A stretch of 64,000 nt of DNA from CAZSDU01 sp964429135 (lineage in GTDB: Bacteria; Bacteroidota; Bacteroidia; Bacteroidales; FEN-979). Position 1 is the first letter of the stretch; every line of letters starts with the position of its first letter. The DNA is taken from the NCBI GenBank assembly GCA_964429135.1, contig CAYSAU010000012.1, forward strand, positions 1-64,000, read 5' to 3'. Below are positions 33,893 to 43,775 of the stretch, piece after piece. Below the pieces are notes generated by a model. It made no database searches. It saw nothing but the letters and a program-made list of their open reading frames with translations, and was not told where the DNA came from. Both the position numbers and the translations under genes were made by a program.

Positions 33893-36293
33893 TGTCACTG
33901 TCACGCTTTACTTTTTCAATGATTCCTCTGTCGCCGTCAAGCCTGACCAGGTCGCCATCGTGAAGAAAACGTTTGGCGCCTTTGGCTCCGACCACGGCAG
34001 GGATGCCGTATTCACGGGCCACCACGGCGCCATGGGAGAGGGGACTTCCGATCTCTGTGATGAGTCCGGCAATGATGCTGAAATAGGGAGTCCATCCGAT
34101 ATCGGTAAAAGAAGCCACCATGATCTCGCCTTCCCTCAGTTGTTCCGCTTCGGTAAGGCTGTGAATGATACGTGCCCGGCCCTCCACGACCCCGCTACTG
34201 ACGGGGATTCCTTTTAATTGTCCTTCATGGAGCTCAATTTCAACTTCCTGTTCCAGGGGCTCAGGGATGCCGAAACTGACTTCTTCAAAAACCAATTTAT
34301 CAAGTTCGGGCAAAATCTCCCGGCGTTTATTGGCTTTTCTTTTCCATTCAGGTTGGTGATCTTCGATCAATTGACCAATTTCTTCCTGAGTGAGAAAAAA
34401 GATCTGGTCAGGGTCATCCAGCAAACCTTCATAAACGAGTTTAATTGCCAGGAACTGATAAACTTTCCTGATGATACTGATCATTTTAATGGAAGAAGCT
34501 TTGGAAATTTCACGGCGGGCGACTGCTTTGCGGGCTGTGGCGATAAGCATCTTCAGGACCATACGTTTGAAGAGGGGGAGGGGTTGTAAAGCTTGACGGA
34601 TCTCTTTTTTCAAATCATGGCGAACATGTTTGATATTTCCCACTTTCACTTTTGTCTGAAGGGTCTGGATTAATTGTTGGGGGTTTTCTTCCCAGGTTTT
34701 TTCCCGGAGTTCTGATTCCCTTACACAGCGATGGCCGTGACGTTCAAGGAAGGCTGAAAAAGCCCGGGAAATTTCCCCAGGGGCATGTTGTTGAATCAAC
34801 TTCAGGGCATCGGCCGGGGCTGAAGTGATAAATTTTTCTGCAAAAGCTTTTTCACCGCGGATAAGGGTGGCGAAGCGCTCCAGCGACTTTACCGCATCAG
34901 CGCTTTCGATTTCTGGAATGTCGAGTAATAATAGGGTGGCAATATGATGATCTTGGGCTGAAGGGAAACGTTTGTCATTGGTCATGATCCGCATAAATGC
35001 AGCGTAGAGTGTACCGGATTGGGCGGAGGTCATGAGATGGTGACCAAATCCGATCCCCAGTTTTAATCGTGCTTCTGCAAGCCGGTGGTGGATTTCCTGA
35101 TTGGTACCCGTGGTGTCGATCGTGAAGCCGGATTCCAGTTTTTTTAGATCTTTCAGGTGTTTCTTAGCCCTGGCCGTATTCCTGAGTTGGCGTAAAAAAT
35201 TTATCATCCTGAGTGGCAAAGCAATTTCGGGTTTTGCCTCGATTCCCGGAAAAACTTTTCCGCTGAGGGCAAACTGAACATCAGCGGCGGTATTCAGCCA
35301 TGTCCGCTTGGGGTAGTCCATCATATTGCTCATATTGATGAACAAGCGGTTATAAAACATCTGAATATAGCGCGGAGAAGTACGGTCTTTAAGCTTGTAT
35401 GCCCCTGCTTTTTCGGCCAGCATCGTCATGCCGTAATCGATGGCTTCAGCACTTACAGAGTATGTTAGGGGAGTGGCTACACCCGGCATCATCTCTCCGA
35501 TATTTCCAAGGGTCCAGATGTCATTGCTTACTCCTTTGACGGCATCGAATTCATTATAATGGACATCATCCAGGGTGGTGATTGGCCTTACTTGCAACCA
35601 GTGAAGTATGCCATCGTGATCAATGGCCCATTCCATGTCAACCGGTTTACCCAGGTGTATTTCGGCTTTTTTGGTTCCTTCGAGGATCTCACGGAGAAAT
35701 TTTTCGGTCAGTAGATGGCCGTTTTTAGCAGCTTCAGCTTCTAGGTTTGAACCGCTTCTGAACAATTCGTAATGATGAGCATCTTTCAACCCGCTGACCA
35801 GCTCCTCTCCCTGTCCCATCACTGCATTGATCAGGATTTTATCCCGGCGATTGTTGACGGGATTTGCAGAAAATACTACACCTGCGACCCTGGCATCCAC
35901 CATGTTCTGGAGAATCACAGAAATCCTCAGGTCGGCTTCATTGTACAGCTTACCTGAATAGGTTTTAACCCGGTCGGCACCGGATGCTTCGATACATTTT
36001 TGTATCGCTGATTTGATTTCAGGGAAGGTTTTGAGGTTGAGAAAGGTTTCAAACTGGCCTGCAAAGGAAGCAGTATGCCCGTCCTCGCTTACCGCCGATG
36101 ACCTTACCGCTTTTAATCCTTCGCCCAGCGACTGAAGATGTTTCAGGAGCTGGTTCTCGTCGAGTTGTCCCATCCTGGGATGAATCAGCACAAAGGCATC
36201 AGGAACTTTCAGTCCGATTTCCTGAAGTATTTTTAATCCTTTGGCTTTCCCTCCGACCGGCTCGTCTTGTATATCTTGGATGAACTTGATCAA
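33864..36293 (-). CDS. PEP-synthase-like phosphotransferase (rifampin-phosphotransferase architecture)
   Basis: 809 residues: an N-terminal ATP-grasp PEP/pyruvate-kinase-type domain (about 1-245; GGKAKGLKILQE, VRSSAVSEDG, MEWAIDHDGILHWLQVRPIT), a helical middle part (about 260-680), and a C-terminal swivelling phosphohistidine domain with the catalytic His754 in PLSHGAVVAREYGIPAVVG. The PEP-binding TIM barrel of true PEP synthase or PPDK is absent, which is the layout of rifampin phosphotransferase. The middle domain would bind the acceptor, which is unknown; antibiotic resistance should not be assumed. It starts with TTG, supported by GAGGAG at 36303-36308. It follows a lipocalin-like gene by 32 bases. 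Confidence 0.82.
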   Translation of the reverse strand: MIKFIQDIQDEPVGGKAKGLKILQEIGLKVPDAFVLIHPRMGQLDENQLLKHLQSLGEGLKAVRSSAVSEDGHTASFAGQFETFLNLKTFPEIKSAIQKCIEASGADRVKTYSGKLYNEADLRISVILQNMVDARVAGVVFSANPVNNRRDKILINAVMGQGEELVSGLKDAHHYELFRSGSNLEAEAAKNGHLLTEKFLREILEGTKKAEIHLGKPVDMEWAIDHDGILHWLQVRPITTLDDVHYNEFDAVKGVSNDIWTLGNIGEMMPGVATPLTYSVSAEAIDYGMTMLAEKAGAYKLKDRTSPRYIQMFYNRLFINMSNMMDYPKRTWLNTAADVQFALSGKVFPGIEAKPEIALPLRMINFLRQLRNTARAKKHLKDLKKLESGFTIDTTGTNQEIHHRLAEARLKLGIGFGHHLMTSAQSGTLYAAFMRIMTNDKRFPSAQDHHIATLLLLDIPEIESADAVKSLERFATLIRGEKAFAEKFITSAPADALKLIQQHAPGEISRAFSAFLERHGHRCVRESELREKTWEENPQQLIQTLQTKVKVGNIKHVRHDLKKEIRQALQPLPLFKRMVLKMLIATARKAVARREISKASSIKMISIIRKVYQFLAIKLVYEGLLDDPDQIFFLTQEEIGQLIEDHQPEWKRKANKRREILPELDKLVFEEVSFGIPEPLEQEVEIELHEGQLKGIPVSSGVVEGRARIIHSLTEAEQLREGEIMVASFTDIGWTPYFSIIAGLITEIGSPLSHGAVVAREYGIPAVVGAKGAKRFLHDGDLVRLDGDRGIIEKVKRDSDINFLPGISP

Positions 36294-36302
36294 CCTCTGT
36301 AA

Positions 36303-36308
36303 CTCCTC
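36303..36308 (-). promoter_or_regulatory. ribosome binding site that supports a TTG start
   Basis: The minus strand reads GAGGAG nine bases before the TTG at 36293. The frame has an upstream stop a few codons earlier and no ATG, so TTG is the best start. Confidence 0.5.
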
Positions 36309-36325
36309 TTCAAATCTTCAATTTT

Positions 36326-37339
36326 TCAAATCCCTTTATATCTGTCGGCATGAAATCCGAATTCCACCATACCGATTCCATCCACTCCATCGAATTTGTA
36401 AGTGCCTATCCCTTCTTTCATCATGTATTTTCCGTCGTGCAGGTAAGGGAACTCTCCCTTGCGCCAGAATTCCAACTGATGAGTTTTACCGCCTCGGGTA
36501 TGAATCTTTATAAATCCATGATCAGGCAATAGCTTTTCCCGGGAAACCGTTTCCAGGTCAGTGCATTCCACGATGGCATCGGTTGATCCGTCAGGCGCCG
36601 TGATAAATCCGGCCGTAAGTCTTCCCAGAAACTGCCATTTGATGGTGGTTACTGTCCAGTGGTAACCAGAATCGGAAATCCCTGTGATCCAGTAATGACG
36701 GTCCCAGGTGAGCCAGTTCCGCGAGCCAAAGGAATGATCCCGGGATGCTCGCATGTTTAGTGTAAAGGTTTTATCATCGAGGATAAGAGTGCCTTTGAAG
36801 TTGCCGGTTTGCTCATAATGTACCTGATGGGTATCTTTCATGTGATGAAAGAATTCCTTGTTCCATTTTTCATTGGCAATGGCATCTGCTATGAGTTGCT
36901 GATCAGAACTTTTTGCATAATCATAAATGGGATGTTCTCCGGTGAATACCAGATTCAGCTTACAGAAATGCGATTTTCCTTCTTTATCATGTACATTGCC
37001 TTCGTACAACACCCTCCAGATTTTCCCGATTTCGATGGGTTCATACTTCAGGTTTCCCTGTTGAAATCCTTTTCCTTCAGCACCGGGATCCAGGGTGAGT
37101 CCAAAATACCCGTGATCTTTAAGAAAAAAGTCGAACCAGAATTCATTTTTTCTTTTCGGACTGCGGAATGCCATACGGGTAATGAAAGCATTTCCTTCTT
37201 TGTCGCTTCCGTAGAAATAGGAACTGTCGTTCGGGTAAGGCTGTGACTGGTCTACGTGTTTCTGCTCCAGGAAGTTTACGGGAAACTGCTTGCTTTTCGT
37301 ACGTTTCACCATTTGCCTGGCGAGTAGTTTTTTTATCAT
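36326..37339 (-). CDS. lipocalin-like (CrtC/AttH/DUF7064-type) protein
   Basis: 337 residues, Trp- and aromatic-rich beta-strand sequence without a signal peptide. It resembles hydroxyneurosporene-synthase-like double lipocalin proteins: SYFYGSDKEGNAFITRMAFR, NMRASRDHSFGSRNWLTWDRHYWITG, and the terminal GVDGIGMVEFGFHADRY. These folds usually bind a hydrophobic ligand, and some act as hydratases. It is 32 bases upstream of the rifampin-phosphotransferase-like gene and has its own -7 element (37359-37366), so both proteins probably act on one compound. The exact family name is from memory and not searched. Confidence 0.68.
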   Translation of the reverse strand: MIKKLLARQMVKRTKSKQFPVNFLEQKHVDQSQPYPNDSSYFYGSDKEGNAFITRMAFRSPKRKNEFWFDFFLKDHGYFGLTLDPGAEGKGFQQGNLKYEPIEIGKIWRVLYEGNVHDKEGKSHFCKLNLVFTGEHPIYDYAKSSDQQLIADAIANEKWNKEFFHHMKDTHQVHYEQTGNFKGTLILDDKTFTLNMRASRDHSFGSRNWLTWDRHYWITGISDSGYHWTVTTIKWQFLGRLTAGFITAPDGSTDAIVECTDLETVSREKLLPDHGFIKIHTRGGKTHQLEFWRKGEFPYLHDGKYMMKEGIGTYKFDGVDGIGMVEFGFHADRYKGI

Positions 37340-37358
37340 GAGTTTGATTTTAGCGCTG

Positions 37359-37366
37359 CAAACTTA
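37359..37366 (-). promoter_or_regulatory. Bacteroidota-type -7 element
   Basis: The minus strand reads TAAGTTTG, 20 bases before the ATG of the lipocalin-like gene; it faces away from the typA element at 37389-37396, forming a compact divergent promoter. Confidence 0.5.
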
Positions 37367-37388
37367 AGAAATCATCCTGAAATAAGCG

Positions 37389-37396
37389 TACCTTTG
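37389..37396 (+). promoter_or_regulatory. Bacteroidota-type -7 element for typA
   Basis: TACCTTTG, 37 bases before the typA ATG at 37434. Confidence 0.5.
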
Positions 37397-37433
37397 CAAA
37401 TTCTTTTCATATATAGGATTTTATATTTATTAC

Positions 37434-39233
37434 ATGCAGGAGATAAGGAATGTTGCCATCATTGCCCATGTTGATCATGGAAAAACCACTTTGGTGGACA
37501 GGATTTTGTACCAGGTGAAATTATTCCGGGAGAACCAGGAAGTCAGGGAATTGATCCTCGATTCCAATGATCTGGAAAGGGAACGCGGTATTACTATTCT
37601 TTCAAAAAATGTTTCCGTTAGGTACAAAGGGGTTAAAATTAACATCATTGATACTCCCGGTCACTCTGATTTCGGAGGTGAAGTAGAACGCGTTCTGAAC
37701 ATGGCCGACGGGGTACTCATTCTGGTGGATGCATTTGAGGGCCCGATGCCACAGACTCGTTTTGTTTTGCAGAAGGCACTTGAATTGGGTAAGAAGCCTA
37801 TCGTTGTTATCAATAAAGTGGATAAGCCGAATTGTTCTCCTGATGAGGTACATGAAGCCATGTTCGAGCTAATGTTCAGTTTGGATGCCAGTGAAGATCA
37901 GTTGAATTTTCCTACAGTCTATGGTTCTTCTAAACAAGGATGGATGTCTGATGACTGGCGCAAACCCACCAAGGATATCCATTACCTGTTGGATACCATA
38001 CTCGAACATATTCCGCCTCCGGTTCAGCTGCCTGGGACCCTTCAGTTGCAGATCAGTTCCCTTGATTATTCTTCTTATGTGGGACGTATTGCTGTCGGCC
38101 GTATTACCCGTGGATCAATCAAGGCAGGGAATCAGGTTTCACTGGTTAAAAATGACGGGACAATCCTGAAATCGGTCATCAAGGAATTGTATCTTTTTGA
38201 AGGGCTTGGGAAAGAAAAAGTGAAGCGGGATGTGGAAGCAGGAGAGATCTGTGCCGTGTTGGGGCCTGAAAATTTTGATATCGGGGATACCATTGCAGAT
38301 TTCGAGTACCCTGAGGGCATGTCAAGAATCAGTGTCGATGAACCGACCATGAGCATGATCTTCACCATCAATAATTCTCCTTTTGCTGGTAAAGAAGGCA
38401 CTTTTGTGACTTCCAGGCACCTGAGAGAAAGGCTTTTTCATGAGACGGAAAAAAATCTGGCTTTAAGGGTTGAGGAGACAGGTTCTTCGGATAAATTCCT
38501 GGTTTATGGCCGGGGGATTCTTCACCTGGCCATTTTGGTAGAGACCATGAGGCGGGAAGGGTATGAATTTCAGCTCGGGCAGCCCAGGGTGTTGATCAAG
38601 GAGATAGATGGACAGACCTGTGAGCCGGTGGAGTTGCTTAAAGTCCAGGTTCCTGATGCATTTTCAGGCAAGGTCATCGAGATTGTCACCCGGAGAAGAG
38701 GAGAGATCATCCATATTGAACATAAAAATGACCGAGTCATCCTTGAATTTCATATTCCGGCCAGAGGACTTATCGGACTGAGGAATCCCATTCTCACCGC
38801 AACCGAGGGTGAAGCGGTGATGGCGCATCGTTTTAAAGCTTATGAACCCTGGAAAGGGGAACTCCAAAGCCGGATTAATGGTTCACTCATTGCCATGGAA
38901 GCCGGTTCTGCCATTACCTACAGCATAGACAAATTGCAGGATCGCGGTAAGTTTTTTATCGAACCTGGAGAACCAGTTTATGCCGGACAGGTAGTGGGGG
39001 AAAGTACCCGGGGAGATGATATTGTGATTAACCTGACGAAAACAAAGAAGCTCTCCAATGTACGTGCCAGTGGTTCTGATGATAAAGCCGTTATCGTTCC
39101 GGCCATAAAATTTTCATTGGAAGAAGCCATGGAGTATATTCAAGGTGATGAATATGTTGAAGTGACGCCTAAATCCATTAGATTGAGGAAGATCATCCTG
39201 GATGAAATTGAACGTAAGCGCAGCAGGAAATAG
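37434..39233 (+). CDS. typA: ribosome-associated GTPase TypA/BipA
   Basis: A 599-residue translational GTPase of the EF-G-like family that acts in ribosome assembly and stress adaptation. G-domain motifs: AHVDHGKTTL (residues 10-19), switch I ERERGITI, DTPGHSDFGGEVERV, and NKVDKP. Domain V (RRRGEI, PARGLIGLR, FLT-type ILTATEGEAVMAHRF) is intact and the C-terminal BipA-specific domain is present (PTRGDDIVINLTKTKKLSNVR-like segment). Length is normal. It is monocistronic, and its stop is 13 bases from the end of the convergent kinase gene. Confidence 0.95.
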   Translation: MQEIRNVAIIAHVDHGKTTLVDRILYQVKLFRENQEVRELILDSNDLERERGITILSKNVSVRYKGVKINIIDTPGHSDFGGEVERVLNMADGVLILVDAFEGPMPQTRFVLQKALELGKKPIVVINKVDKPNCSPDEVHEAMFELMFSLDASEDQLNFPTVYGSSKQGWMSDDWRKPTKDIHYLLDTILEHIPPPVQLPGTLQLQISSLDYSSYVGRIAVGRITRGSIKAGNQVSLVKNDGTILKSVIKELYLFEGLGKEKVKRDVEAGEICAVLGPENFDIGDTIADFEYPEGMSRISVDEPTMSMIFTINNSPFAGKEGTFVTSRHLRERLFHETEKNLALRVEETGSSDKFLVYGRGILHLAILVETMRREGYEFQLGQPRVLIKEIDGQTCEPVELLKVQVPDAFSGKVIEIVTRRRGEIIHIEHKNDRVILEFHIPARGLIGLRNPILTATEGEAVMAHRFKAYEPWKGELQSRINGSLIAMEAGSAITYSIDKLQDRGKFFIEPGEPVYAGQVVGESTRGDDIVINLTKTKKLSNVRASGSDDKAVIVPAIKFSLEEAMEYIQGDEYVEVTPKSIRLRKIILDEIERKRSRK

Positions 39234-39246
39234 CTTTTTAGTCCTT

Positions 39247-40503
39247 TCACGGAATTGTCCAGTAGAAAGTGGCTCCAATTCCTTTTTTCCCTTCTGCCCA
39301 GATGCTCCCGCCATGTCGCTCAATAATTCTTTTTACAGTGGCTAATCCTACTCCTGTTCCTTGAAATTCCTGGTTGGTATGCAGCCGCTGAAAGGGATTA
39401 AATAACTTCTGAACATTGACCATGTCAAACCCGTCTCCATTATCTTTTACAAAAAACACGGTTTTATTATCCTGACTGGCCTGACCCACTGAAATGACTG
39501 CATCTGGTTTATTACCTGTGTATTTCCATGCATTACTTAACAGGTTTCCCAGTACAATCTCCATAAGACCGGCATCTGCTGAAACAATCATGTTGGGGTC
39601 AATTTCGACCTGGACCTTCCGTTCAGGTGAACTTTCCATAAAATTGGACAGAATTGATTTGCAGAGCCCGGAGATATCGACGGTTTGTATTTCCATTTCA
39701 GCCCGGGCAGACCGTGAAAAGTTAAGCAGATCCTCTACCAGCCTGACCATTGAATTGACAGATTTATCAATTATTTGCAAAAAGTGTAACGCGGACTCAT
39801 CAAGAACAGTTGAATAATCACTTTCGAGTAATTGTGTATATCCTTTGATCAGATGAAGCGGGGCACGAAGATCATGAGAAACAGTATGGGCGAAGGCTTC
39901 AAGTTCGTGGTTGGCAGTAAGGAGGTCTTCATTGGCAGCTTCCAGTTGTGATTGTGCCTGAATCAATTCATCATTCCGCTGGATCGCTGCTTCATATACA
40001 GAGAGTAATAGATCCAGGATCTGTTTCTTTTCGGAATTGATGGCATAAATATTTCCTTTGAACATGATTTCAATGACCATCTCAGCTCCGCCGGATTGCC
40101 TGATATTCCGGTTGGCCAGCAAATACTGTATGCGTGACAAGAGATAATTTTCCTCATAAGGTTTCGTAATGAAATTATCAGCTCCTGCCTGTAACCCCTT
40201 AATGATGTCTAGGGGATCACGGAGGGAAGTCAGCAGGATGACGGGGATTTCACGGAAGGCGGCATTGGCTTTAATTTTTGTACAAAATTCATATCCATCC
40301 ATTTCCGGCATTACGATATCGCTGATGATGAGAATGGGTTTGACCTTTTCCAGACTGTTATAGGCGTCGATTCCATTGGAATATACTTCCACTTCGAAAC
40401 CATTTTCCTCCAATAGAAATTTTAGCTTTTTTGCCTGAACACTGGAGTCCTCAGCAATCATCAGCTTGCGGCTATCGTTTTTATTAATGAAAAACTGGTT
40501 CAT
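39247..40503 (-). CDS. response regulator-histidine kinase hybrid, output of the Wsp-like operon (copy 1)
   Basis: 418 residues: receiver domain (phosphorylatable Asp62 in ISDIVMPEMDG), linker, HisKA dimerisation domain (His210 in VSHDLRAPLHLIKGY) and HATPase (NLLSNAWKYTG, DNGDGFDM, GTGVGLATVKRI). No membrane segment. The REC-first order means that a phosphorelay signal, probably from the CheA encoded upstream, controls the kinase. It is the last gene of the chemosensory unit, 10 bases after cheB. It is colinear with the kinase at 48917-50182, with Asp62 and His210 at identical positions. No downstream regulator with an output domain is in the window. Confidence 0.88.
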   Translation of the reverse strand: MNQFFINKNDSRKLMIAEDSSVQAKKLKFLLEENGFEVEVYSNGIDAYNSLEKVKPILIISDIVMPEMDGYEFCTKIKANAAFREIPVILLTSLRDPLDIIKGLQAGADNFITKPYEENYLLSRIQYLLANRNIRQSGGAEMVIEIMFKGNIYAINSEKKQILDLLLSVYEAAIQRNDELIQAQSQLEAANEDLLTANHELEAFAHTVSHDLRAPLHLIKGYTQLLESDYSTVLDESALHFLQIIDKSVNSMVRLVEDLLNFSRSARAEMEIQTVDISGLCKSILSNFMESSPERKVQVEIDPNMIVSADAGLMEIVLGNLLSNAWKYTGNKPDAVISVGQASQDNKTVFFVKDNGDGFDMVNVQKLFNPFQRLHTNQEFQGTGVGLATVKRIIERHGGSIWAEGKKGIGATFYWTIP

Positions 40504-40513
40504 AATGATAATT

Positions 40514-41578
40514 TTAATATAAATTATTGGTCAGGAAAGCGATGATCTGTTCGGGTGAAAGCACCATGTTTACACCCCCTAAACGGATGGCCTCACCAGG
40601 CATGCCATGGATCATGGAACTCTCGGCATCCTGTGCAATGGTTATGCTTCCTGAATCTTTCAGCATTTTCATTTCCAAAGCCCCATCTTTACCCATTCCG
40701 GATAAAAGAATAGCCACTACACGATTGCCATAAACCCTATGAGCACTACGGAACAGGTATGAAACGGAAGGCCTTAGTCCATTCTCTGCAGCCTCCTGTG
40801 TGAGCATGATCTTCCCATCAGTAGTGATTCCCATGTGGCAGTCACCGGGAGGAAGATAGATACCTCCCGGCAGAGGTTCAGTGTGATGGGTAGCCAGGGT
40901 CACTTTTTTTCCAATAGCGTCCTGGAGCCAGGTTGCAAACCCTTGTGCAAAACCGGAATCTATATGCTGGACAAGGAGTATGGGTAAAGGAAAATGATCA
41001 GGTAGCTCCTTTAAAATTTTCTGAAGCACCTGGGGGCCTCCGGCAGAGGCACCTATCACTATTATCTGTTTGCGAATACTGCTGCTTTTCAAAGATTCAT
41101 GGAAGGATGATACTGAAGCAGCAGGAACTATCTTGTTGATGGAAGGTTTTGAATAACGTCTGACGACTTTTACTTCTGACATTAATTTTATCGTCTGAAT
41201 AAACTTATAGGAAGATTTCTTAAAGTCGCGTGATTCCGGGCCATCCGGTCTGGCCATGATAGTGACTGCCCCCGCTTCTATGGCTTTGAATGCATCGGCA
41301 ATTTCGGAAGGATTATAAAATCCGCTGACGATAACAACCGGAACAGGATATGCTTGCATGATCTGGCGCGTTGTCTCAAACCCATCGATTCCCGGCATAT
41401 GGATATCCATGGTAATGACATCAGGTCTTTTCCTTTTTACCATCTCAATGGCCTCCTGGCCATTGGTGGCTGTATGGATTTCTGCAAACTGAGGGTCCTG
41501 CCTGAGTATATTAACAAGAAAGCTTCTGATCAGCGGGGAATCATCAACAATAAGTACGGTTGTTTTCTTCAGTTCCAT
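40514..41578 (-). CDS. cheB: CheB: chemotaxis protein-glutamate methylesterase
   Basis: 354 residues: receiver domain with Asp58 (ITMDIHMPGIDG) and a C-terminal methylesterase domain with the triad Ser178 (IGASAGGPQ), His205 (LVQHID) and Asp298 (LSGMGKDGA). It removes methyl groups from the MCP adaptation sites that the CheR encoded upstream adds. It starts one base after the cheA stop, so the two are likely coupled. WspF holds this position in the Wsp system. Confidence 0.93.
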   Translation of the reverse strand: MELKKTTVLIVDDSPLIRSFLVNILRQDPQFAEIHTATNGQEAIEMVKRKRPDVITMDIHMPGIDGFETTRQIMQAYPVPVVIVSGFYNPSEIADAFKAIEAGAVTIMARPDGPESRDFKKSSYKFIQTIKLMSEVKVVRRYSKPSINKIVPAASVSSFHESLKSSSIRKQIIVIGASAGGPQVLQKILKELPDHFPLPILLVQHIDSGFAQGFATWLQDAIGKKVTLATHHTEPLPGGIYLPPGDCHMGITTDGKIMLTQEAAENGLRPSVSYLFRSAHRVYGNRVVAILLSGMGKDGALEMKMLKDSGSITIAQDAESSMIHGMPGEAIRLGGVNMVLSPEQIIAFLTNNLY

Positions 41579-41579
41579 G

Positions 41580-43766
41580 TCAAATCAGGCGTTTGATGAC
41601 TTCCAGCAGGTTGCTTTGTTCAAAACTGCTCTTGACAATGTAAGCATTAGCTCCACATTCCATGCCTCTTTGCCGGTCTTCTGAAGAATCAAGCGCAGTG
41701 ACAAGGATAAGCGGTAATTCTTCCAATTTTTTATCATCGCGAATCCGGGTTGTCAACTCAAATCCATTCATTCTGGGCATTTCAATGTCGGAAACGACCA
41801 GATCGAAGGATTCGTTCTGGAGCAAATGGAAAGCTTCCATACCATCTACGGCTGTTTTTACCTGATAGCCGGCGGATTCAATAATATTGCGTAACAATGA
41901 TCGTGCGGTAATGGAGTCTTCTGCAACAAGGACAGACTTTTTCTCTGTTTCTTCTTCAGGATTGACCATTGAATCCTGTGCACTGACAATACTTTTCTTT
42001 ACATTTTTGGCAGATTCCATTAGCTCAGTTACATTCAAAATAGGAACTATTTTTCCATTACCAAGCACAGTTACTGCAGTGATATTTTGAACGTGATTCA
42101 TTTGGGAACCAAACATTTTTGCAATCCCTTCCTGTTCATCAATAATCTCATCCACCATGAATGCCATCCTTCTTTGACCCGTGTTGAGGATTAATACAGG
42201 AACCCTTTCCTGAAGCATTCTTTTTGTTGTTTTTTCCGGAATTCCAATCACATCAACGAGTCTCATCAATCCGACAACCTTATCATCAATGGTCAAGGTG
42301 TCCTGGTTTTCGACGGTTTTGATTTCAGAAAGAACAATACGAATTACTCTTTCTATCGCATGGGTAGGGATGATCAGCAATTGTTCTGAAACCTTCACCA
42401 GTATCCCCCTGAAAGTGGCAATCGTTAATGGTAAGCAGAGCTTAAAGGTACATCCTTTACCCGGTTTCGAATCAACCATGATACTCCCTCCGAGCCGGGA
42501 TACTTTTTCTGCCACAATAGCCAGTCCCAATCCTCTCCCTGAAATATCAGTAATATAGGGACTGGTTGACAGACCTGAATGAAAAATCAGGTTATACACC
42601 TCCTGGTCGGTTAAATTTTCTGTGTTTTCCTGAATGATGATTCCGTTCTTCACTGCAGACTCAAGGACTTTTTTTCTGCTGATTCCATTCCCATCATCTG
42701 ATATTTCAATAATTACTTCACGTTTTTCTGTTTTTTTTATTTCAATTCTCAATGAACCTTTTGCTGTTTTTCCCATTGATATTCTCTGGTCAGCAGATTC
42801 AATCCCATGGTCTACGGAGTTCCGGACAAGGTGAATCAACGGATCTTTAATTTCCTCTAAAATCCTCCGGTCGATTTCTGTTTCGCTGCCTAACATGGAA
42901 AAATGGATTTCTTTCTTCTGAGCAATGCTCAGATCCCTGATCAGTTTTGGGAAGATATCCAGCACAGAAGAAAAGGGTAGCAGCAAGCTGCTCTTTATTC
43001 CCAATAGTAAATCATCTATGGTCCGGGACATGATCCGGTCCAGTTGATCCATTGGTTCAATGAGGTGGTTTAATTCATTCCTTATTTTCTTCAGGTTTTC
43101 GATGGCCAGATTGCTGTCCGTAATATTTTTTCCATGATTAGAGATTCTTTTTATTTCATGCAAAAAATGTGTCAGGGTATTCTTTACGGTTATCAGTTCT
43201 TCAGCCTGAAGCAGGATTTCATCAAGTTTATGGGTTGAAACCCTAATCGTATCAACACTTACGCGCTTATCAACTGATGGTTCGGGGAAAGTACTTTCCT
43301 TATTAAACTGAATCTGAGTTGTCTTTGGTTTTGGCTCAGTTCTTGCGAATATTCTTTTTCCAAAAAGATCATTGAGTTCTTTGATCAGTATTGCAATCTG
43401 ATCAGCATTTACCGTTTTATTGCCAGAAACTGAATCCTCCATCAGTCGATCCAGAAGATTAACAGAGGCATGCATTTTATCAAAAAACAATTGGGATATC
43501 TGGATGGACTGGGATTTTAATAATGAAAATCCGGTTTCCATGGTTTGGCATACTCGTTCAATATCAAAAAAACCAACAGCTCTGGCAGCTCCTTTGAAAC
43601 TATGAGTTTCCCTGAAAATCATTTCTACCAGGGACTGATGTTCATTGGATGCAGGATTTTTTTCCAGCTCGATAAGTCCATTGGTGATAGCCAGCTTATG
43701 TTCTGCAGCTTCAACCCTGAAATCAGCGAGGAGCTCTTTTAAAAACTCTTCCTGTTTCTTACTCAT
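41580..43766 (-). CDS. cheA: CheA-REC hybrid chemosensory kinase
   Basis: 728 residues: an Hpt domain with His55 (RETHSFKGAARAVG), P3 dimerisation, HATPase (HLVRNSVDHGIE, DDGNGI, GRGLGLAIV), a CheW-like regulatory domain (about 440-590), and a C-terminal receiver domain (DLVVSDIEMPRMNG). The fused receiver and lack of an obvious CheY-binding P2 match the WspE type. In the array with CheW and MCP it would phosphorylate its own receiver, CheB and the separate REC-histidine kinases. It is 9 bases from the MCP stop. Confidence 0.92.
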   Translation of the reverse strand: MSKKQEEFLKELLADFRVEAAEHKLAITNGLIELEKNPASNEHQSLVEMIFRETHSFKGAARAVGFFDIERVCQTMETGFSLLKSQSIQISQLFFDKMHASVNLLDRLMEDSVSGNKTVNADQIAILIKELNDLFGKRIFARTEPKPKTTQIQFNKESTFPEPSVDKRVSVDTIRVSTHKLDEILLQAEELITVKNTLTHFLHEIKRISNHGKNITDSNLAIENLKKIRNELNHLIEPMDQLDRIMSRTIDDLLLGIKSSLLLPFSSVLDIFPKLIRDLSIAQKKEIHFSMLGSETEIDRRILEEIKDPLIHLVRNSVDHGIESADQRISMGKTAKGSLRIEIKKTEKREVIIEISDDGNGISRKKVLESAVKNGIIIQENTENLTDQEVYNLIFHSGLSTSPYITDISGRGLGLAIVAEKVSRLGGSIMVDSKPGKGCTFKLCLPLTIATFRGILVKVSEQLLIIPTHAIERVIRIVLSEIKTVENQDTLTIDDKVVGLMRLVDVIGIPEKTTKRMLQERVPVLILNTGQRRMAFMVDEIIDEQEGIAKMFGSQMNHVQNITAVTVLGNGKIVPILNVTELMESAKNVKKSIVSAQDSMVNPEEETEKKSVLVAEDSITARSLLRNIIESAGYQVKTAVDGMEAFHLLQNESFDLVVSDIEMPRMNGFELTTRIRDDKKLEELPLILVTALDSSEDRQRGMECGANAYIVKSSFEQSNLLEVIKRLI

Positions 43767-43775
43767 AGCCTTGAA

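Noticed and set aside
33828..34217. 129-residue plus-strand frame running from the phosphatase end into the phosphotransferase region
   Set aside because: Antisense to the conserved phosphohistidine domain and without own signals.
33864..36293. Calling the protein a rifampin resistance enzyme or PEP synthase
   Set aside because: It has the domain order of rifampin phosphotransferase, but the acceptor domain is not conserved enough to name a substrate, and it lacks the PEP-binding barrel of PEP synthase.
36809..37246. 145-residue plus-strand frame opposite the lipocalin-like gene
   Set aside because: Antisense to a gene with a clear promoter and domain; no own start signals.
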